Assembly (NCBI RefSeq): GCF_019837165.1
Contig: NZ_JAGYHC010000001.1
Location: 3,844,001-3,908,000 of the forward strand
Length of the DNA stretch: 64,000 nucleotides
Reading direction: 5' to 3'
Source: Virgibacillus sp. NKC19-3
GTDB taxonomy: Bacteria > Bacillota > Bacilli > Bacillales > Amphibacillaceae
Position numbers and translations under genes: made by a program. This document shows, one piece after another, positions 1 to 8,510 of the stretch; the stretch's first letter is position 1, and each line of letters opens with the position of its first letter. The notes beneath the pieces were generated by a model that searched no databases, was not told the origin of the DNA, and worked only from the letters and a program-made list of their open reading frames with translations.

Positions 1-523
1 CAAAACCCCCGGTGACCGTAATCAGTAACGATTTCTGCGCACCCTCTCTTGACCTTTTGCGGTGATACCAAAAAGCAATTAATAAGAAAGATGAAATGCT
101 TGTTAATTCCCAGAACACATATAAAACCATGATGTTATCTGAAAAGATAACCCCAAGCATAGCCCCCATAAATAGTAGTAAATAGATATAAAAATTATTC
201 AATGATTCTTTTGAGGATAAATAGTAGATGGAATAGTGAACAACGAGTGCACCTACTCCAGTGATTAAAAGTCCAAATATTAAGCTGAGTCCATCAAGAT
301 AGGTGGTAAAGTTCACACCAAAGGTTGGGATCCACTGGATGGTATGGGCAAACGTTTGTCCACTTGCGATAGATGGAATATAACTTGCCAAGGCAATAAA
401 TAATCCAGCAGGCACAAGAAGAACGATCCAACCGATATGGACGCGTGTTAATTTTTTATTGATAAACGGAATAATAATGGCAATCAGAAATGGAATGATG
501 ATTACCAAATTCACAGACAACAA
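1..523 (-). CDS. mrpA: Na+/H+ antiporter subunit A (MrpA), N-terminal part
   Basis: Large subunit of the Mrp (Mnh/Sha) cation/proton antiporter, a complex-I-like multi-subunit membrane system that exports Na+ and supports alkali and salt tolerance. The gene runs off the left edge, so about 174 N-terminal residues are visible. Reading the minus strand I see several hydrophobic helices, the stretch YLDGLSLIFGLLITGVGALV, then NIMVLYVFWELTSISSFLLI and YHRKRSREGA, all typical of MrpA/NuoL N-termini. There is no ATG. An AGG-GGAGG-type site at 531-535 stands 7 nt before TTG (521-523), with a second TTG (518-520) and a GTG (512-514) in frame; I take the first TTG. The divergent neighbour is a KdpD-like USP gene. 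Family assignment is secure; only the exact start is uncertain. Confidence 0.93.
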   Translation of the reverse strand, partial: MLSVNLVIIIPFLIAIIIPFINKKLTRVHIGWIVLLVPAGLFIALASYIPSIASGQTFAHTIQWIPTFGVNFTTYLDGLSLIFGLLITGVGALVVHYSIYYLSSKESLNNFYIYLLLFMGAMLGVIFSDNIMVLYVFWELTSISSFLLIAFWYHRKRSREGAQKSLLITVTGGF

Positions 524-953
524 ATTCTAACCTCCATTTCAAACTAAGGGCTCATGAGGACAGCCTAATGATAATTGATGTAACTCCCTATTATGGTTTC
601 TCGTTAACAATGGATAATCGGTGGCATATACTGGAAAAATATGATTAAATAATCACATGCAACCAGTCCTATGTGGAAAAATGCATGATGGGTCCCAATT
701 TTATAGAGATGATTTGGGAGTTCATTATACAAGACAGCATGTTCATGTATCGTGGGAAATACACTTCAATCTCACATGTAACATAAGATGAATGATAGCC
801 TAACAAGTTAATTATACACGAAATCCATTTTCAATGCATTTGTAAAGCCATTTCATTCCAATTTAACCTTTTCTATAGTAAATTTGGTAAACATCGACTA
901 TGATAGATGAAAGTGAATCCATGACCCCTTGAAAAAATTCTTAAGATAAGGGA
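524..953. other. Long divergent intergenic region, no gene seen
   Basis: About 430 bases between the mrpA start and the promoter of the USP gene. All frames are interrupted. I looked for a ydaO-type c-di-AMP riboswitch because both flanking genes concern monovalent cations and saw none of its hallmark segments. The mrpA promoter should lie here on the minus strand, but I cannot point to a convincing -35/-10 pair. Confidence 0.5.
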
Positions 954-981
954 TTGACAACCATTATTATCGTGTTACAAT
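954..981 (+). promoter_or_regulatory. Sigma-A type promoter of the USP gene
   Basis: TTGACA at 954-959 and TACAAT at 976-981 with a 16-bp spacer. It lies about 75 bp upstream of the USP start codon and is the best vegetative promoter in the divergent region. Confidence 0.7.
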
Positions 982-1000
982 ATCTAGGTTTGATACACAC

Positions 1001-1020
1001 ACTCGGTAATCTTAGCGAGT
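1001..1020 (+). promoter_or_regulatory. Short inverted repeat in the 5' leader of the USP gene
   Basis: ACTCG (1001-1005) and CGAGT (1016-1020) are a perfect 5-bp inverted repeat with a 10-nt loop, about 20 bases after the -10 box and 18 bases before the ribosome site. It could be an operator or a small leader hairpin. The stem is short, so chance cannot be excluded. Confidence 0.3.
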
Positions 1021-1055
1021 GAATTACATGAACAATTAAAGAGGTGATTGCCGTC

Positions 1056-1742
1056 ATGAAAAAAATAAAAGGTCGGATGGATGAAAGCATTCTGGTTTGT
1101 GTGTATTACGGTCCAAATGGTGAGAGACTCATTAAACGTGGTCACAAGTTGGCTCAAATCGTCGGATGTCCATTATATGTGTTAACCGTCGACCCACTTC
1201 CATATGATGAATTCGATGCAGAAAAGTCCGGCTATGTCGACCGCTGGAGAGAATTATGCGAAGAACTGGATGTGGATGAATTTATTATTCGTGACAATGA
1301 AAAGCGATCATCTGTCAAAACTATCAAAGAAGTAGCCCATAACCACAATATAACGCAAATTGTAATCGGACAAAGCCCACAAAATAGATGGGAAGAAATA
1401 ACAAAAGGCTCATTTGTCAATGTTCTCCTGCGCCATTTGACGTTCATTGACATCCATATCGTATCCACGGATCGGACATTGAAAGGCGCGAATGAAAATG
1501 GCATCACCTATGAGAAAGGCGTGCGCGGCTTCCTGAGACAAGATGAAGACGGCTATAGCCTTAGCTTTACGAGATCGAAAAACAACCTCTATGAAGGTAT
1601 CTTCTATAAAGAAATTGGAACAGACTTTAACAACGGCGTATTTAAATTTGTAAACAATGAAGGAAGAACCTGTCAGGTTCATGTAACAGAGGATAAAGTA
1701 ACAGGGGTCATGAAAGAACCCCCAAATTTAAAAACAAATTAA
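1056..1742 (+). CDS. KdpD-like universal stress (USP) domain protein
   Basis: 228-residue soluble protein. Residues about 8-135 match the USP domain of the sensor KdpD (ILVCVYYGPNGERLI, then PLYVLTVDPLPYD, EFIIRDNEKR and VIGQSPQNRWEEI), but the KdpD N-terminal ATPase-like domain and the histidine kinase are absent. Residues about 140-228 form a second domain I do not recognise. In KdpD the USP domain is a sensory module that binds c-di-AMP in Staphylococcus, so a role in cation signalling beside the divergent mrp operon is a reasonable inference, not a proof. The start is ATG 1056, spaced 9 nt from AAAGAGGTG; an upstream in-frame GTG (1044) is itself part of that ribosome site. A strong terminator follows. 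Confidence 0.8.
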   Translation: MKKIKGRMDESILVCVYYGPNGERLIKRGHKLAQIVGCPLYVLTVDPLPYDEFDAEKSGYVDRWRELCEELDVDEFIIRDNEKRSSVKTIKEVAHNHNITQIVIGQSPQNRWEEITKGSFVNVLLRHLTFIDIHIVSTDRTLKGANENGITYEKGVRGFLRQDEDGYSLSFTRSKNNLYEGIFYKEIGTDFNNGVFKFVNNEGRTCQVHVTEDKVTGVMKEPPNLKTN

Positions 1743-1747
1743 AGAAT

Positions 1748-1786
1748 GAGGCTACCTCCAGTATCCAACTGAGGTAGCCTCTATTT
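1748..1786. terminator. Intrinsic terminator between convergent genes
   Basis: GAGGCTACCTC (1748-1758) pairs perfectly with GAGGTAGCCTC (1771-1781) over a 12-nt loop, followed by TATTTTC. It ends the USP gene and may also serve the convergent amidase gene. Confidence 0.85.
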
Positions 1787-2575
1787 TCAATCATACAATT
1801 CAGGAATTCTACTTGAAAATACCGGCACATCCTTCCTAATTTGAGGAACGGATTCCAAGGAGAGTACCTCTATGATTGTCTCTTCCGCTACTTCATTGCC
1901 AGTCTTCAACGCATTTCCCCATGGATCAATCACCATAGACGCCCCGGCGAAGTCAGACTCCTGATAGCTACCGGTACGATTACTGGAAACCACATACATT
2001 TGATTTTCAATAGCTCTGGCAACTTGTAATGCCTTCCAATGCTCCTTTCTCGCTGATGGCCATTCTGCCACTACATATAAAATTTGCACGTCTTTTAGCG
2101 CTAAACTTCTCGCTAATTCAGGAAAGCGAAGATCATAGCAAATAATCAGCCCCATTTTCACTCCATCCAACTCGAAAACCTGCACCTTCTCTTTGCCACC
2201 TGTTAAATACCGAGGCTCATCCAACATGGGGACGAGATGGATCTTGTCATATTCATGGATCACGTTACCATGCGCATCAATAACAATACCAGAATTATAG
2301 ATTCCATCCGGTTTCTTATTAGCAAAAGATCCACCGATAATATTGATACTGTAAGTAGCGGCCATATCCTTTAAAAAGGAAGTCGTCGGCTCCCCGTCCA
2401 CATCTGCTATTGTCTCAAGTTGTGCCAACGTATAGCTTGTCGTCCACATTTCCGGAAGTACAATGATGTCAGGTTGTTCTTCCTGCATCGTCTGACGTAT
2501 CCATCTTTCAACCTTCTGCCGATTCGCCTCCGGGTCCCCCGCGATGATATCCATTTGGTAAATCGCATGTTTCAT
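1787..2575 (-). CDS. Carbon-nitrogen hydrolase, omega-amidase type (MtnU/YafV-like)
   Basis: 262-residue nitrilase-superfamily amidase. The catalytic triad plus helper is readable: Glu42 in LPEMWTT, Lys111 in YDKIHLV and nucleophile Cys146 in ICYDLRFPE, followed by the EHWKALQVARAIENQ segment of the second glutamate. The length fits the 260-residue omega-amidase group, whose Bacillus member MtnU (YkrU) clears alpha-ketoglutaramate or ketomethylthiobutyrate amide in methionine salvage. No other methionine-salvage gene is adjacent, so the exact substrate is open. The ribosome site GGGAGGGAAGCAC precedes the ATG. Monocistronic, ending toward the terminator at 1748. Confidence 0.85.
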   Translation of the reverse strand: MKHAIYQMDIIAGDPEANRQKVERWIRQTMQEEQPDIIVLPEMWTTSYTLAQLETIADVDGEPTTSFLKDMAATYSINIIGGSFANKKPDGIYNSGIVIDAHGNVIHEYDKIHLVPMLDEPRYLTGGKEKVQVFELDGVKMGLIICYDLRFPELARSLALKDVQILYVVAEWPSARKEHWKALQVARAIENQMYVVSSNRTGSYQESDFAGASMVIDPWGNALKTGNEVAEETIIEVLSLESVPQIRKDVPVFSSRIPELYD

Positions 2576-2678
2576 GTGCTTCCCTCCCCGTTTGTGTTGT
2601 CTTATTATATTGTATCCTTTGTTTTGATAATTGTAAAAGTTTAGTGAGGCATTGCTGTATTACAGTTTAGTGCATAGA

Positions 2679-3907
2679 TTAGGATGCAATATCTCCATCA
2701 TCTTGGACATCACGATCTATAAACCTAAAATAAGGAAGTAGGATGCCTAGTAAGGAAATCATACAAATCATGGTCCCAATGAATATATACAAAGGCCTTA
2801 CCCCCATACTTCACTCCATATTCCACCCACTAATACACCAAGTGGCAAGGCTCCCCTAATAATGAATAAACGTACAGAAAACACTTTTCCCATTACGTGG
2901 TTGGGGGTAACCTTTTGGCAAATGGTTAGGTTATGAATGTTAAAAAATGCCATAGCCACACCAGCCACAATCTCTGTAACAATCGCAAAGACAATGGATG
3001 GTGTAACACCTAAATTAATATAGGTAAGTCCTCCAACTACTAAGGCGCCTAACATCGGAATTCTCCGGCGATGGAACGTCACTTTTCCCACAAGCAGGGA
3101 ACCAATCATATACCCTAAAGGAAAGCCTGCCATGAAATAGCCATACATCGCATAATCTCTGTTTAATTCATCTGTGACATAAGGCAGGTTGATCACCATC
3201 GTAACGCCAACCCCAAACTGCACAAACACCAGGAAAATTCCAAGCCAAACAACTACCCGATGTTTGAAAAAAAGGCGCATTCCATAAACAAATTGCTCTA
3301 CCCATGTTTTACGGACGTCCTGCATTATTCTTTCTTCCCGTGTCCCCAACAATAAACTGCCGCTTAGTAGGAGTAATACGCAAACGAAAGTCAGGGTGCT
3401 ATTGACGCCAATATACTCAATGACCACACCTGCTACAACAGGAGCCATGAACGTCATAAGACGAACCATTCCATCAACATAGGCATTTGCCGTGCTCAAT
3501 TGATCTTTCGTCACAATTGTTGGGAGAATTGCTTGATTTGCAGGGACATACAACGGCGTAATGAATCCGACCATCAACTGGACAGCGTATATATGCCATG
3601 GCACTAGTAACCCCATCGTATATGCAATCAGTGGGATAAGGAAAATGAATCCTCTACTCCAAAGGCAGGCTATCATTATCCATTTCCGGCTCCATCTATC
3701 AATAAATGGACCAATAACTAATTGCAACACAAGAGAAGGCAGTAAATACAATAGCCACATACTCCCTAAAGCCATTGTAGAACCAGTAAGTTCATAAATG
3801 AGAAGTGAATTGCAAAATGTTCCAAATGCGCCTCCCAATTCAGATGCAGCATTTCCGAACCAGAGAAGCGTAAATGATCTATTTTTCAATATATTCAATG
3901 CACACAC
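2679..3907 (-). pseudogene. MFS transporter with a frameshift in a G5 run near the 3' end
   Basis: Major-facilitator permease with about 11 intact helices and the loop motif FIDRWSRKW after TM2. The open frame stops at 2798 (TAA) just after SEVWG, but the adjacent frame continues with RPLYIFIGTMICMISLLG and a charged tail to TAA at 2679-2681. One extra G in the run at 2801-2805 would restore a normal protein of about 409 residues with the last helix. The gene may therefore be a recent pseudogene, a phase-variable homopolymer switch or carry a base-calling error. It starts with GTG 3907, 28 bp after the ArsR-type regulator, suggesting an operon in which the regulator controls an exporter. Confidence 0.8.
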
Positions 3908-3935
3908 CAGCTTTTATCTAAGATTCTCGTCTCTC

Positions 3936-4979
3936 TTATTGATGGAAATATAAATCTAATTCTTTCGCTAATGACTCAACTGCTTTCCTCTTTAATACAT
4001 ACGTTGCATCGTTTATTTCAACTAACTGCGCAGAACGTAATAATTTCAAATGATGATGAATGGTTGACTTTCCCATTCCTAATTTATCTGTAATATCCTG
4101 CAACGAATGATTTCGCTCAAACAGTAACTTAACTATTCGCAGTCTAACCTCGTCCGCTAATGCTTTATGCTTTAGGACTAAAAAGTTACTTGGCAAATAG
4201 GGATCATTCGGTGAAATGCTCGTATTGGCAACCGGGTAGTAAAATACCTTTGTCCCTTCAATATCTGCCTCAATATTCCAAGGCCGATAAATAAAATGGG
4301 GAATTAATAACACATTATGCACACTAGGCTCAGGAGCATAATGAATACCGCCGGTCGCCCACTGAACCAGTTCTTCACTATCCATTTTTGTTTTCATACG
4401 TGCTTTTGCTTCATAGTCTGTTTGCAGTATAGCCGTAAGCTGATCTATCTCCGGCTTGATTACCTTTTCATACCATCCTGTCATTACAGCAATCAGATGC
4501 GTCTTCAGTGCTTGGACTTCAGCACTGCAAATAAATGTTATATACGCTGGGAAAAACATATTATCAACGGTTAACGCTTTCAATTCATGAATGGAGGCGG
4601 GGTCTCCACTTGCCGCTCTTTTCCTTGTTGCTTGGTGCTCCATTCCAACAAAAGGCAAACATATACATTTAAAATCTGTAGAAGAGAGCTGCTGTATGAA
4701 GGTTGTAAACTCCGGTAACGTTGAAAAATCCCTGTGATGCAATAATTGAAGCAATGCTTTCCATGTATTATTTTCCTCCACATAATCCAAATGCTCACGT
4801 ACTTCCACTGACAATGACTGCTTGATTTCATGCCAATACCTTTGAGGCCTTTCTAAGGAATCTAGTAACGGTTTGTTTGTAATAGCCGCAATTCCTAAAG
4901 CACACTCCCAGAATGGTGAGTATTTTATTTTCACATGATACTTTTCTCTTTTTCTGCCTGTCGTATTTATAATTTCCAT
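3936..4979 (-). CDS. ArsR-type winged-helix regulator with long N-terminal domain
   Basis: 347-residue transcription regulator. Residues about 265-340 form a winged helix typical of the ArsR superfamily (HKALADEVRLRIVKLLFE, then LQDITDKLGMGKSTIHHHL). The first 260 residues are a poorly described domain often found on such proteins (DUF5937-like, from memory), probably ligand or partner sensing. The start ATG 4979 has GGAGG 9 nt upstream. It is the first gene of a two-gene unit with the MFS transporter 28 bp downstream. A 12-bp inverted repeat at 5005-5049 upstream is a candidate autoregulatory operator. Confidence 0.8.
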   Translation of the reverse strand: MEIINTTGRKREKYHVKIKYSPFWECALGIAAITNKPLLDSLERPQRYWHEIKQSLSVEVREHLDYVEENNTWKALLQLLHHRDFSTLPEFTTFIQQLSSTDFKCICLPFVGMEHQATRKRAASGDPASIHELKALTVDNMFFPAYITFICSAEVQALKTHLIAVMTGWYEKVIKPEIDQLTAILQTDYEAKARMKTKMDSEELVQWATGGIHYAPEPSVHNVLLIPHFIYRPWNIEADIEGTKVFYYPVANTSISPNDPYLPSNFLVLKHKALADEVRLRIVKLLFERNHSLQDITDKLGMGKSTIHHHLKLLRSAQLVEINDATYVLKRKAVESLAKELDLYFHQ

Positions 4980-5004
4980 GATCCACGCCCTCCTGTCTTT
5001 TTCT

Positions 5005-5049
5005 TAATTCTATATTAATCGAATATATAATTCAATAAATATAGAATTA
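5005..5049. promoter_or_regulatory. Candidate operator upstream of the ArsR-type regulator
   Basis: TAATTCTATATT (5005-5016) and AATATAGAATTA (5038-5049) are a perfect 12-bp inverted repeat 21 bp apart, and the centre holds a related GAATATATAATTC. It lies 26-70 bp upstream of the regulator start, where autoregulation would act. Very AT-rich, so moderate weight only. Confidence 0.45.
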
Positions 5050-5110
5050 CAGGGTATAAAAATTGGGTCACCAATTAAATCCGGAATATTTCATTTCAGA
5101 ATGTTATGAT

Positions 5111-5554
5111 CTAATCCGTCTCTTTATCAAAAATAATCTCTACAGCGGCAATGAGCAACGCAACGATAATCTCTGTTTCCAAGGAAAGGGTAATGCTTTG
5201 CATAAATTCGTCCACTGTGAACAGGACGATCCAGTTCGATACAGCTTCGATCGTGAATATTGTCCAAAGCACTTCCATTTTACCGGTTAGATGTTGGACG
5301 AGCACTTTGAATACAGGTTTGGAAAACAGTTCGACAATCGTGCCCAGGATAAAGAAGCTGATCGTAAAAAGAACCAAGGACCAAATGGATTCATACTCGA
5401 CGCCGAGCAAATTAAAAATCCCTGTCAGACCAACAAAATAAATCCCCAATACAAGACCGATCACTAAAATAATGAGAAGTGCTATGCCAATGATTGTTGC
5501 TATTTTTCCTTTTCGATTCATATTGTAAAAAGAGTCATGATCATGTTCTGGCAC
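5111..5554 (-). CDS. Small membrane protein, YrvL-like
   Basis: 147-residue protein with four predicted membrane helices (about residues 18-43, 55-80, 87-112 and 118-135). Length, topology and the GVEYESIWSLVLFTISFFIL segment resemble the YrvL family, whose Bacillus member modulates sigma-factor-dependent oxalate decarboxylase expression; I hold that name loosely. The start I prefer is GTG 5554, because AAAGGAG lies 9 nt upstream and the internal ATG (5521) has no ribosome site. This adds MPEHDHDSFYN to the N-terminus. The ASCH gene on the same strand ends 40 bp upstream, so the two may be cotranscribed. Confidence 0.6.
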   Translation of the reverse strand: MPEHDHDSFYNMNRKGKIATIIGIALLIILVIGLVLGIYFVGLTGIFNLLGVEYESIWSLVLFTISFFILGTIVELFSKPVFKVLVQHLTGKMEVLWTIFTIEAVSNWIVLFTVDEFMQSITLSLETEIIVALLIAAVEIIFDKETD

Positions 5555-5594
5555 CGTATGTTTCTCCTTTTGCCAGCACTTCAGGCAGCGCCGT

Positions 5595-6053
5595 TTATTT
5601 TTTATATACCAATTGAAACGTTTCACAAACAACTGGAATTTTATCATTAAATTCCTGATTAATGTGACTAAATTCCTTTTCGAAGAAGGCTTCGTGCACT
5701 TCCCGCCAGTAATCCAAGGTACGATCACCTTCCCCTTCTAAATACGCATGTTCTGCTGAAACCTCATCAAAAGGTCGTACTTCCACTGCTGTCGTCTCTA
5801 TGATTGCCACAGCCTTGCCATCACCATCCAGGATAATATTGTGAAGACCTGCATACGGCAATTCTTCATTATCCCGTTCATATAATGTATAATTAGACGA
5901 GGTTGCTGTTTTCGTTCCTGCTAATACTAATTTTGCAAGTTCATCAGCCATTTCTTTGGAATCACCAAATGCCCACGCATCATAGCCTCTCGGTGCATTT
6001 GGATTCATTTTTCGATAATCTTCCCACATGTTAACGATCGAATCGTTACTCAT
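5595..6053 (-). CDS. ASCH domain protein
   Basis: 152-residue soluble protein. The middle, from AWAFGDSKEMADELAKLVLAG through KTATSS and IETTAVEVRPFDEV to the EGEGDRTLDYWREVH helix, is the ASCH/PUA-like beta barrel. ASCH proteins of this size are thought to bind RNA or modified nucleosides, and some hydrolyse N4-acetylcytidine; I cannot tell which applies. The start is ATG 6053 with AAAGGAG at 6064-6070; a longer reading to 6092 lacks a ribosome site. It is followed by the YrvL-like gene on the same strand. Confidence 0.85.
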   Translation of the reverse strand: MSNDSIVNMWEDYRKMNPNAPRGYDAWAFGDSKEMADELAKLVLAGTKTATSSNYTLYERDNEELPYAGLHNIILDGDGKAVAIIETTAVEVRPFDEVSAEHAYLEGEGDRTLDYWREVHEAFFEKEFSHINQEFNDKIPVVCETFQLVYKK

Positions 6054-6308
6054 ATCAATCGATCTCCTTTCGCTTTTTCCGATCTTAGACAAAGTAACAG
6101 TATCCTACTGCCAAGCCATTACGTTTAACTTTTGGTGATGATTTTACATGCCTATTGGAAAAAACTCAAATTAGATCGACATATGAAATAAATGGAAATA
6201 TTATGTTAATCTATAAAGAAGGAGAAAGAACATATCATCTACTAAAGAATTGGTAATAAAAATTAACTGAACATCGTTTAATAATAAACGTTAGAATGGA
6301 GTAGATAA

Positions 6309-6707
6309 ATGAGTTTTGATGAAGAGTTAGAAAAGGAAATAGAACGTACGAAAGGAAGAACAACATGGGGATGTTTTATTATTGTGATAGTATCTACAGT
6401 TTTGATATTGTTATTTCTATTAGGCCCATTAATATGGAATGATTATGGTACGACACTTGAGACAAGTGATTCACCAGGAAATATAAATACAATTGAGATA
6501 GTTGAAAAAGGAGAAGCGTTTCGAAAGGGGCCATCTTCAGTAAGAATTAAATATGGAAGAGATCATAAAGACATTAGACTTAGTAATGGAGGGGAACCTC
6601 TTGGACCTAGTAATGTATCTGTAAGTTGGAATGATGATTATGAAGCAATCGTAACTCTAAAAGGAAATTATCAAGATGATGAAGAAGTTAAGATAAACTT
6701 TGAATGA
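6309..6707 (+). CDS. Single-pass membrane protein, twin 1
   Basis: 132 residues: charged N-terminus starting MSFDEELEKEIER, one membrane helix (about 20-44) and an extracellular beta-rich domain with SPGNINTIEIVEKGEAF and VRIKYG. I do not recognise a function; the fold faintly resembles the DUF5412 group. It is a paralogue of the next gene, sharing the MSFDE start, the TWG/SWG entry to the helix, the SPxxINTIEI motif and the VSVxWNxD motif. Both are clearly more AT-rich than their neighbours and each has its own leader, so they may be an acquired and duplicated pair. Confidence 0.75.
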   Translation: MSFDEELEKEIERTKGRTTWGCFIIVIVSTVLILLFLLGPLIWNDYGTTLETSDSPGNINTIEIVEKGEAFRKGPSSVRIKYGRDHKDIRLSNGGEPLGPSNVSVSWNDDYEAIVTLKGNYQDDEEVKINFE

Positions 6708-6830
6708 CTTAATATTATTAAACACCGTTTTTAATGTACATAATTTTGGCTTAGTTAATAGAACCATCTATAATGATCGAATTTAGAATATAAGACTGTG
6801 GTATAAATTTTACAAAGGGACGGCATATAA

Positions 6831-7250
6831 ATGAGTTTTGATGAAGGATTTGAAGAAAAAATACAACGTAATAAAGAAAAAACATCATGGGGCTTCCTCA
6901 TCATTTTGTTAAGTTCTATTATTATACTTGCATTATTAATATTATGGCCAGTTATTTCACATCTTTATGACATGAGATATAAAGAAAAAACACTTGAAAT
7001 CAGTGAATCGCCAAGTAGTATAAATACAATTGAGATATACGAAATAGGAAGACCTTTTTTACACGGAGTATCCACCGTAAGAATGAAATATGGGGAAAAA
7101 GAGAAAGAAGTTCAGATTGATAATAATGGGCGTCCCCTTAAAAATTCAGATGTATCTGTGAAATGGAACAATGATTCTGAAGCACTTATAACCTTATCTG
7201 ATACATCTGAATATCTAGAAGAAAAATTAGTCTCGATACAATTTAAATAA
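6831..7250 (+). CDS. Single-pass membrane protein, twin 2
   Basis: 139-residue paralogue of the gene at 6309: MSFDEGFEEKIQRNKEK, membrane helix at about 21-45, then an exposed domain with SPSSINTIEIYEIGRPF, VRMKYGEKEKEV and VSVKWNNDSEALITL. The ribosome site AAAGGGACGG precedes ATG. About 120 bp separate it from the first copy, with no terminator I can see, so they may be cotranscribed. Function unknown. The divergence shows an old duplication or selection for different binding surfaces. Confidence 0.75.
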   Translation: MSFDEGFEEKIQRNKEKTSWGFLIILLSSIIILALLILWPVISHLYDMRYKEKTLEISESPSSINTIEIYEIGRPFLHGVSTVRMKYGEKEKEVQIDNNGRPLKNSDVSVKWNNDSEALITLSDTSEYLEEKLVSIQFK

Positions 7251-7294
7251 TTAACTATTGGGAAGAGCAGAAATTAAAAATCAGGACATCCGCT

Positions 7295-8230
7295 TCACAA
7301 CGTTTCGTATATAACTTTGCCGGTAAGACTGAGATCATAGCCACGTAATTGGTCTAATTGAGAGCGGTATTCTGTAGAACTAACGGCTGCCTTAATGATT
7401 TTGATTAACTCCTCGTTTTCCTTCGTTTTTAAAATAACTAAATCATATTGCTCCTTAATTAGAGGGATAAAGTCTACATTAATCATGTTGGATGCGTTTT
7501 CGATCCCAACACCTGCATCAGCTTGTCCACTAGCCACAGCTGAAGCCACGGAAAAATGGCTGTTCAACTCATTTTCATATCCTTTTAGTGAACGGGCAGA
7601 GATACCATTCATTCGTAGCTGTTCATCAAGTAAGGCTCTGGCTCCCGAGCCCTTTTCACGATTAGCAATCGTGATCTGCGACTTAGCTAAATCACTCCAC
7701 CCTTTTATGTTTTGCGGGTTTCCTTGTTTAACATAAATCCCTGCATTTCTACAAACTAGATTAATGAGTATGAAGGGATGGTTCACCAATAGCGATTTGA
7801 CATAGGGCAGATTATATTTCCCTGTATCCCCGTCATACAGATGGACACTAACAACATCACATCCTCCCTGATACATAGAAACCAGACTGTTTAAGCTGCC
7901 ATTATACAATCGTAAAGGGGCAAGAGATGTATGTGTTTCAATATATTTACTTAACATATCTAAAACGACATCTTGACCACTAATGACTACCTGTTTATTG
8001 TGATTATTACTAGACCCCATATTTTCCCCTGAGGCATAGTTTTCTTCTTGCACGATACCTGTTTTATTTCTCGATTTATATCTTTCAAGCTCTTGTTGCT
8101 CCACCCTCATTTGCCTTCCAACTCGAATAGCGACAAGCTCTTCTTTTTTGATTAGATCATAAACAGTCAATTTTGATATCTTTAGAAATTGAGAAACCTC
8201 TTCAATGGTATAGTATGTATTAGTATCCAT
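7295..8230 (-). CDS. HTH / molybdate-binding-like regulator (YvgK type)
   Basis: 311-residue one-component regulator. Residues 1-55 are an excisionase/MerR-like helix-turn-helix (YYTIEEVSQFLKISKLTVYD). Residues about 85-311 are a periplasmic-binding-protein-like ligand domain of the molybdate/ModA-related family (VSVHLYDGDTGKYN, ANREKGSGARALLDEQL, GQADAGVGIENAS). This is the architecture of Bacillus YvgK, which also sits beside modA-modB. The divergent arrangement with modA and the palindromes at 8511-8547 suggest it controls molybdate uptake in response to intracellular molybdate; that is inferred from family and context. Confidence 0.85.
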   Translation of the reverse strand: MDTNTYYTIEEVSQFLKISKLTVYDLIKKEELVAIRVGRQMRVEQQELERYKSRNKTGIVQEENYASGENMGSSNNHNKQVVISGQDVVLDMLSKYIETHTSLAPLRLYNGSLNSLVSMYQGGCDVVSVHLYDGDTGKYNLPYVKSLLVNHPFILINLVCRNAGIYVKQGNPQNIKGWSDLAKSQITIANREKGSGARALLDEQLRMNGISARSLKGYENELNSHFSVASAVASGQADAGVGIENASNMINVDFIPLIKEQYDLVILKTKENEELIKIIKAAVSSTEYRSQLDQLRGYDLSLTGKVIYETL

Positions 8231-8510
8231 TCAATCACTCCCCTCTTTTATTATAACTTGAACAGGTTATATTGGTGAATTATTTTGTTAAATTGTATTA
8301 TATTATAATAAGATATAAATAGTTATAAATGATATTTTTTTAACGTGTCTTTCTATTGTACATGAGTTCAATTCTAGACGACATTCCTTCTAAAATCTAT
8401 TATATGGTTAGATACGCAGAATACTACAAATCTACTATAGGAAAAATACGCCAATTTCTATTTCACATGGATGAATTTTCTAAAGAAGCGTGATGAAAGT
8501 CATTTCTTTT
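8231..8510. other. Divergent yvgK-modA intergenic region
   Basis: Very AT-rich, no open frame worth calling. It contains runs such as TATTATATTATAATAAG and GATATAAATAGTTATAAATG near 8295-8330, which resemble the half-sites of the palindromes in front of modA and may be additional regulator contacts. The yvgK promoter should be here. Confidence 0.4.

Noticed and set aside
524-953. c-di-AMP (ydaO) or other riboswitch in front of mrpA
   Set aside because: None of the conserved segments could be found in either orientation.
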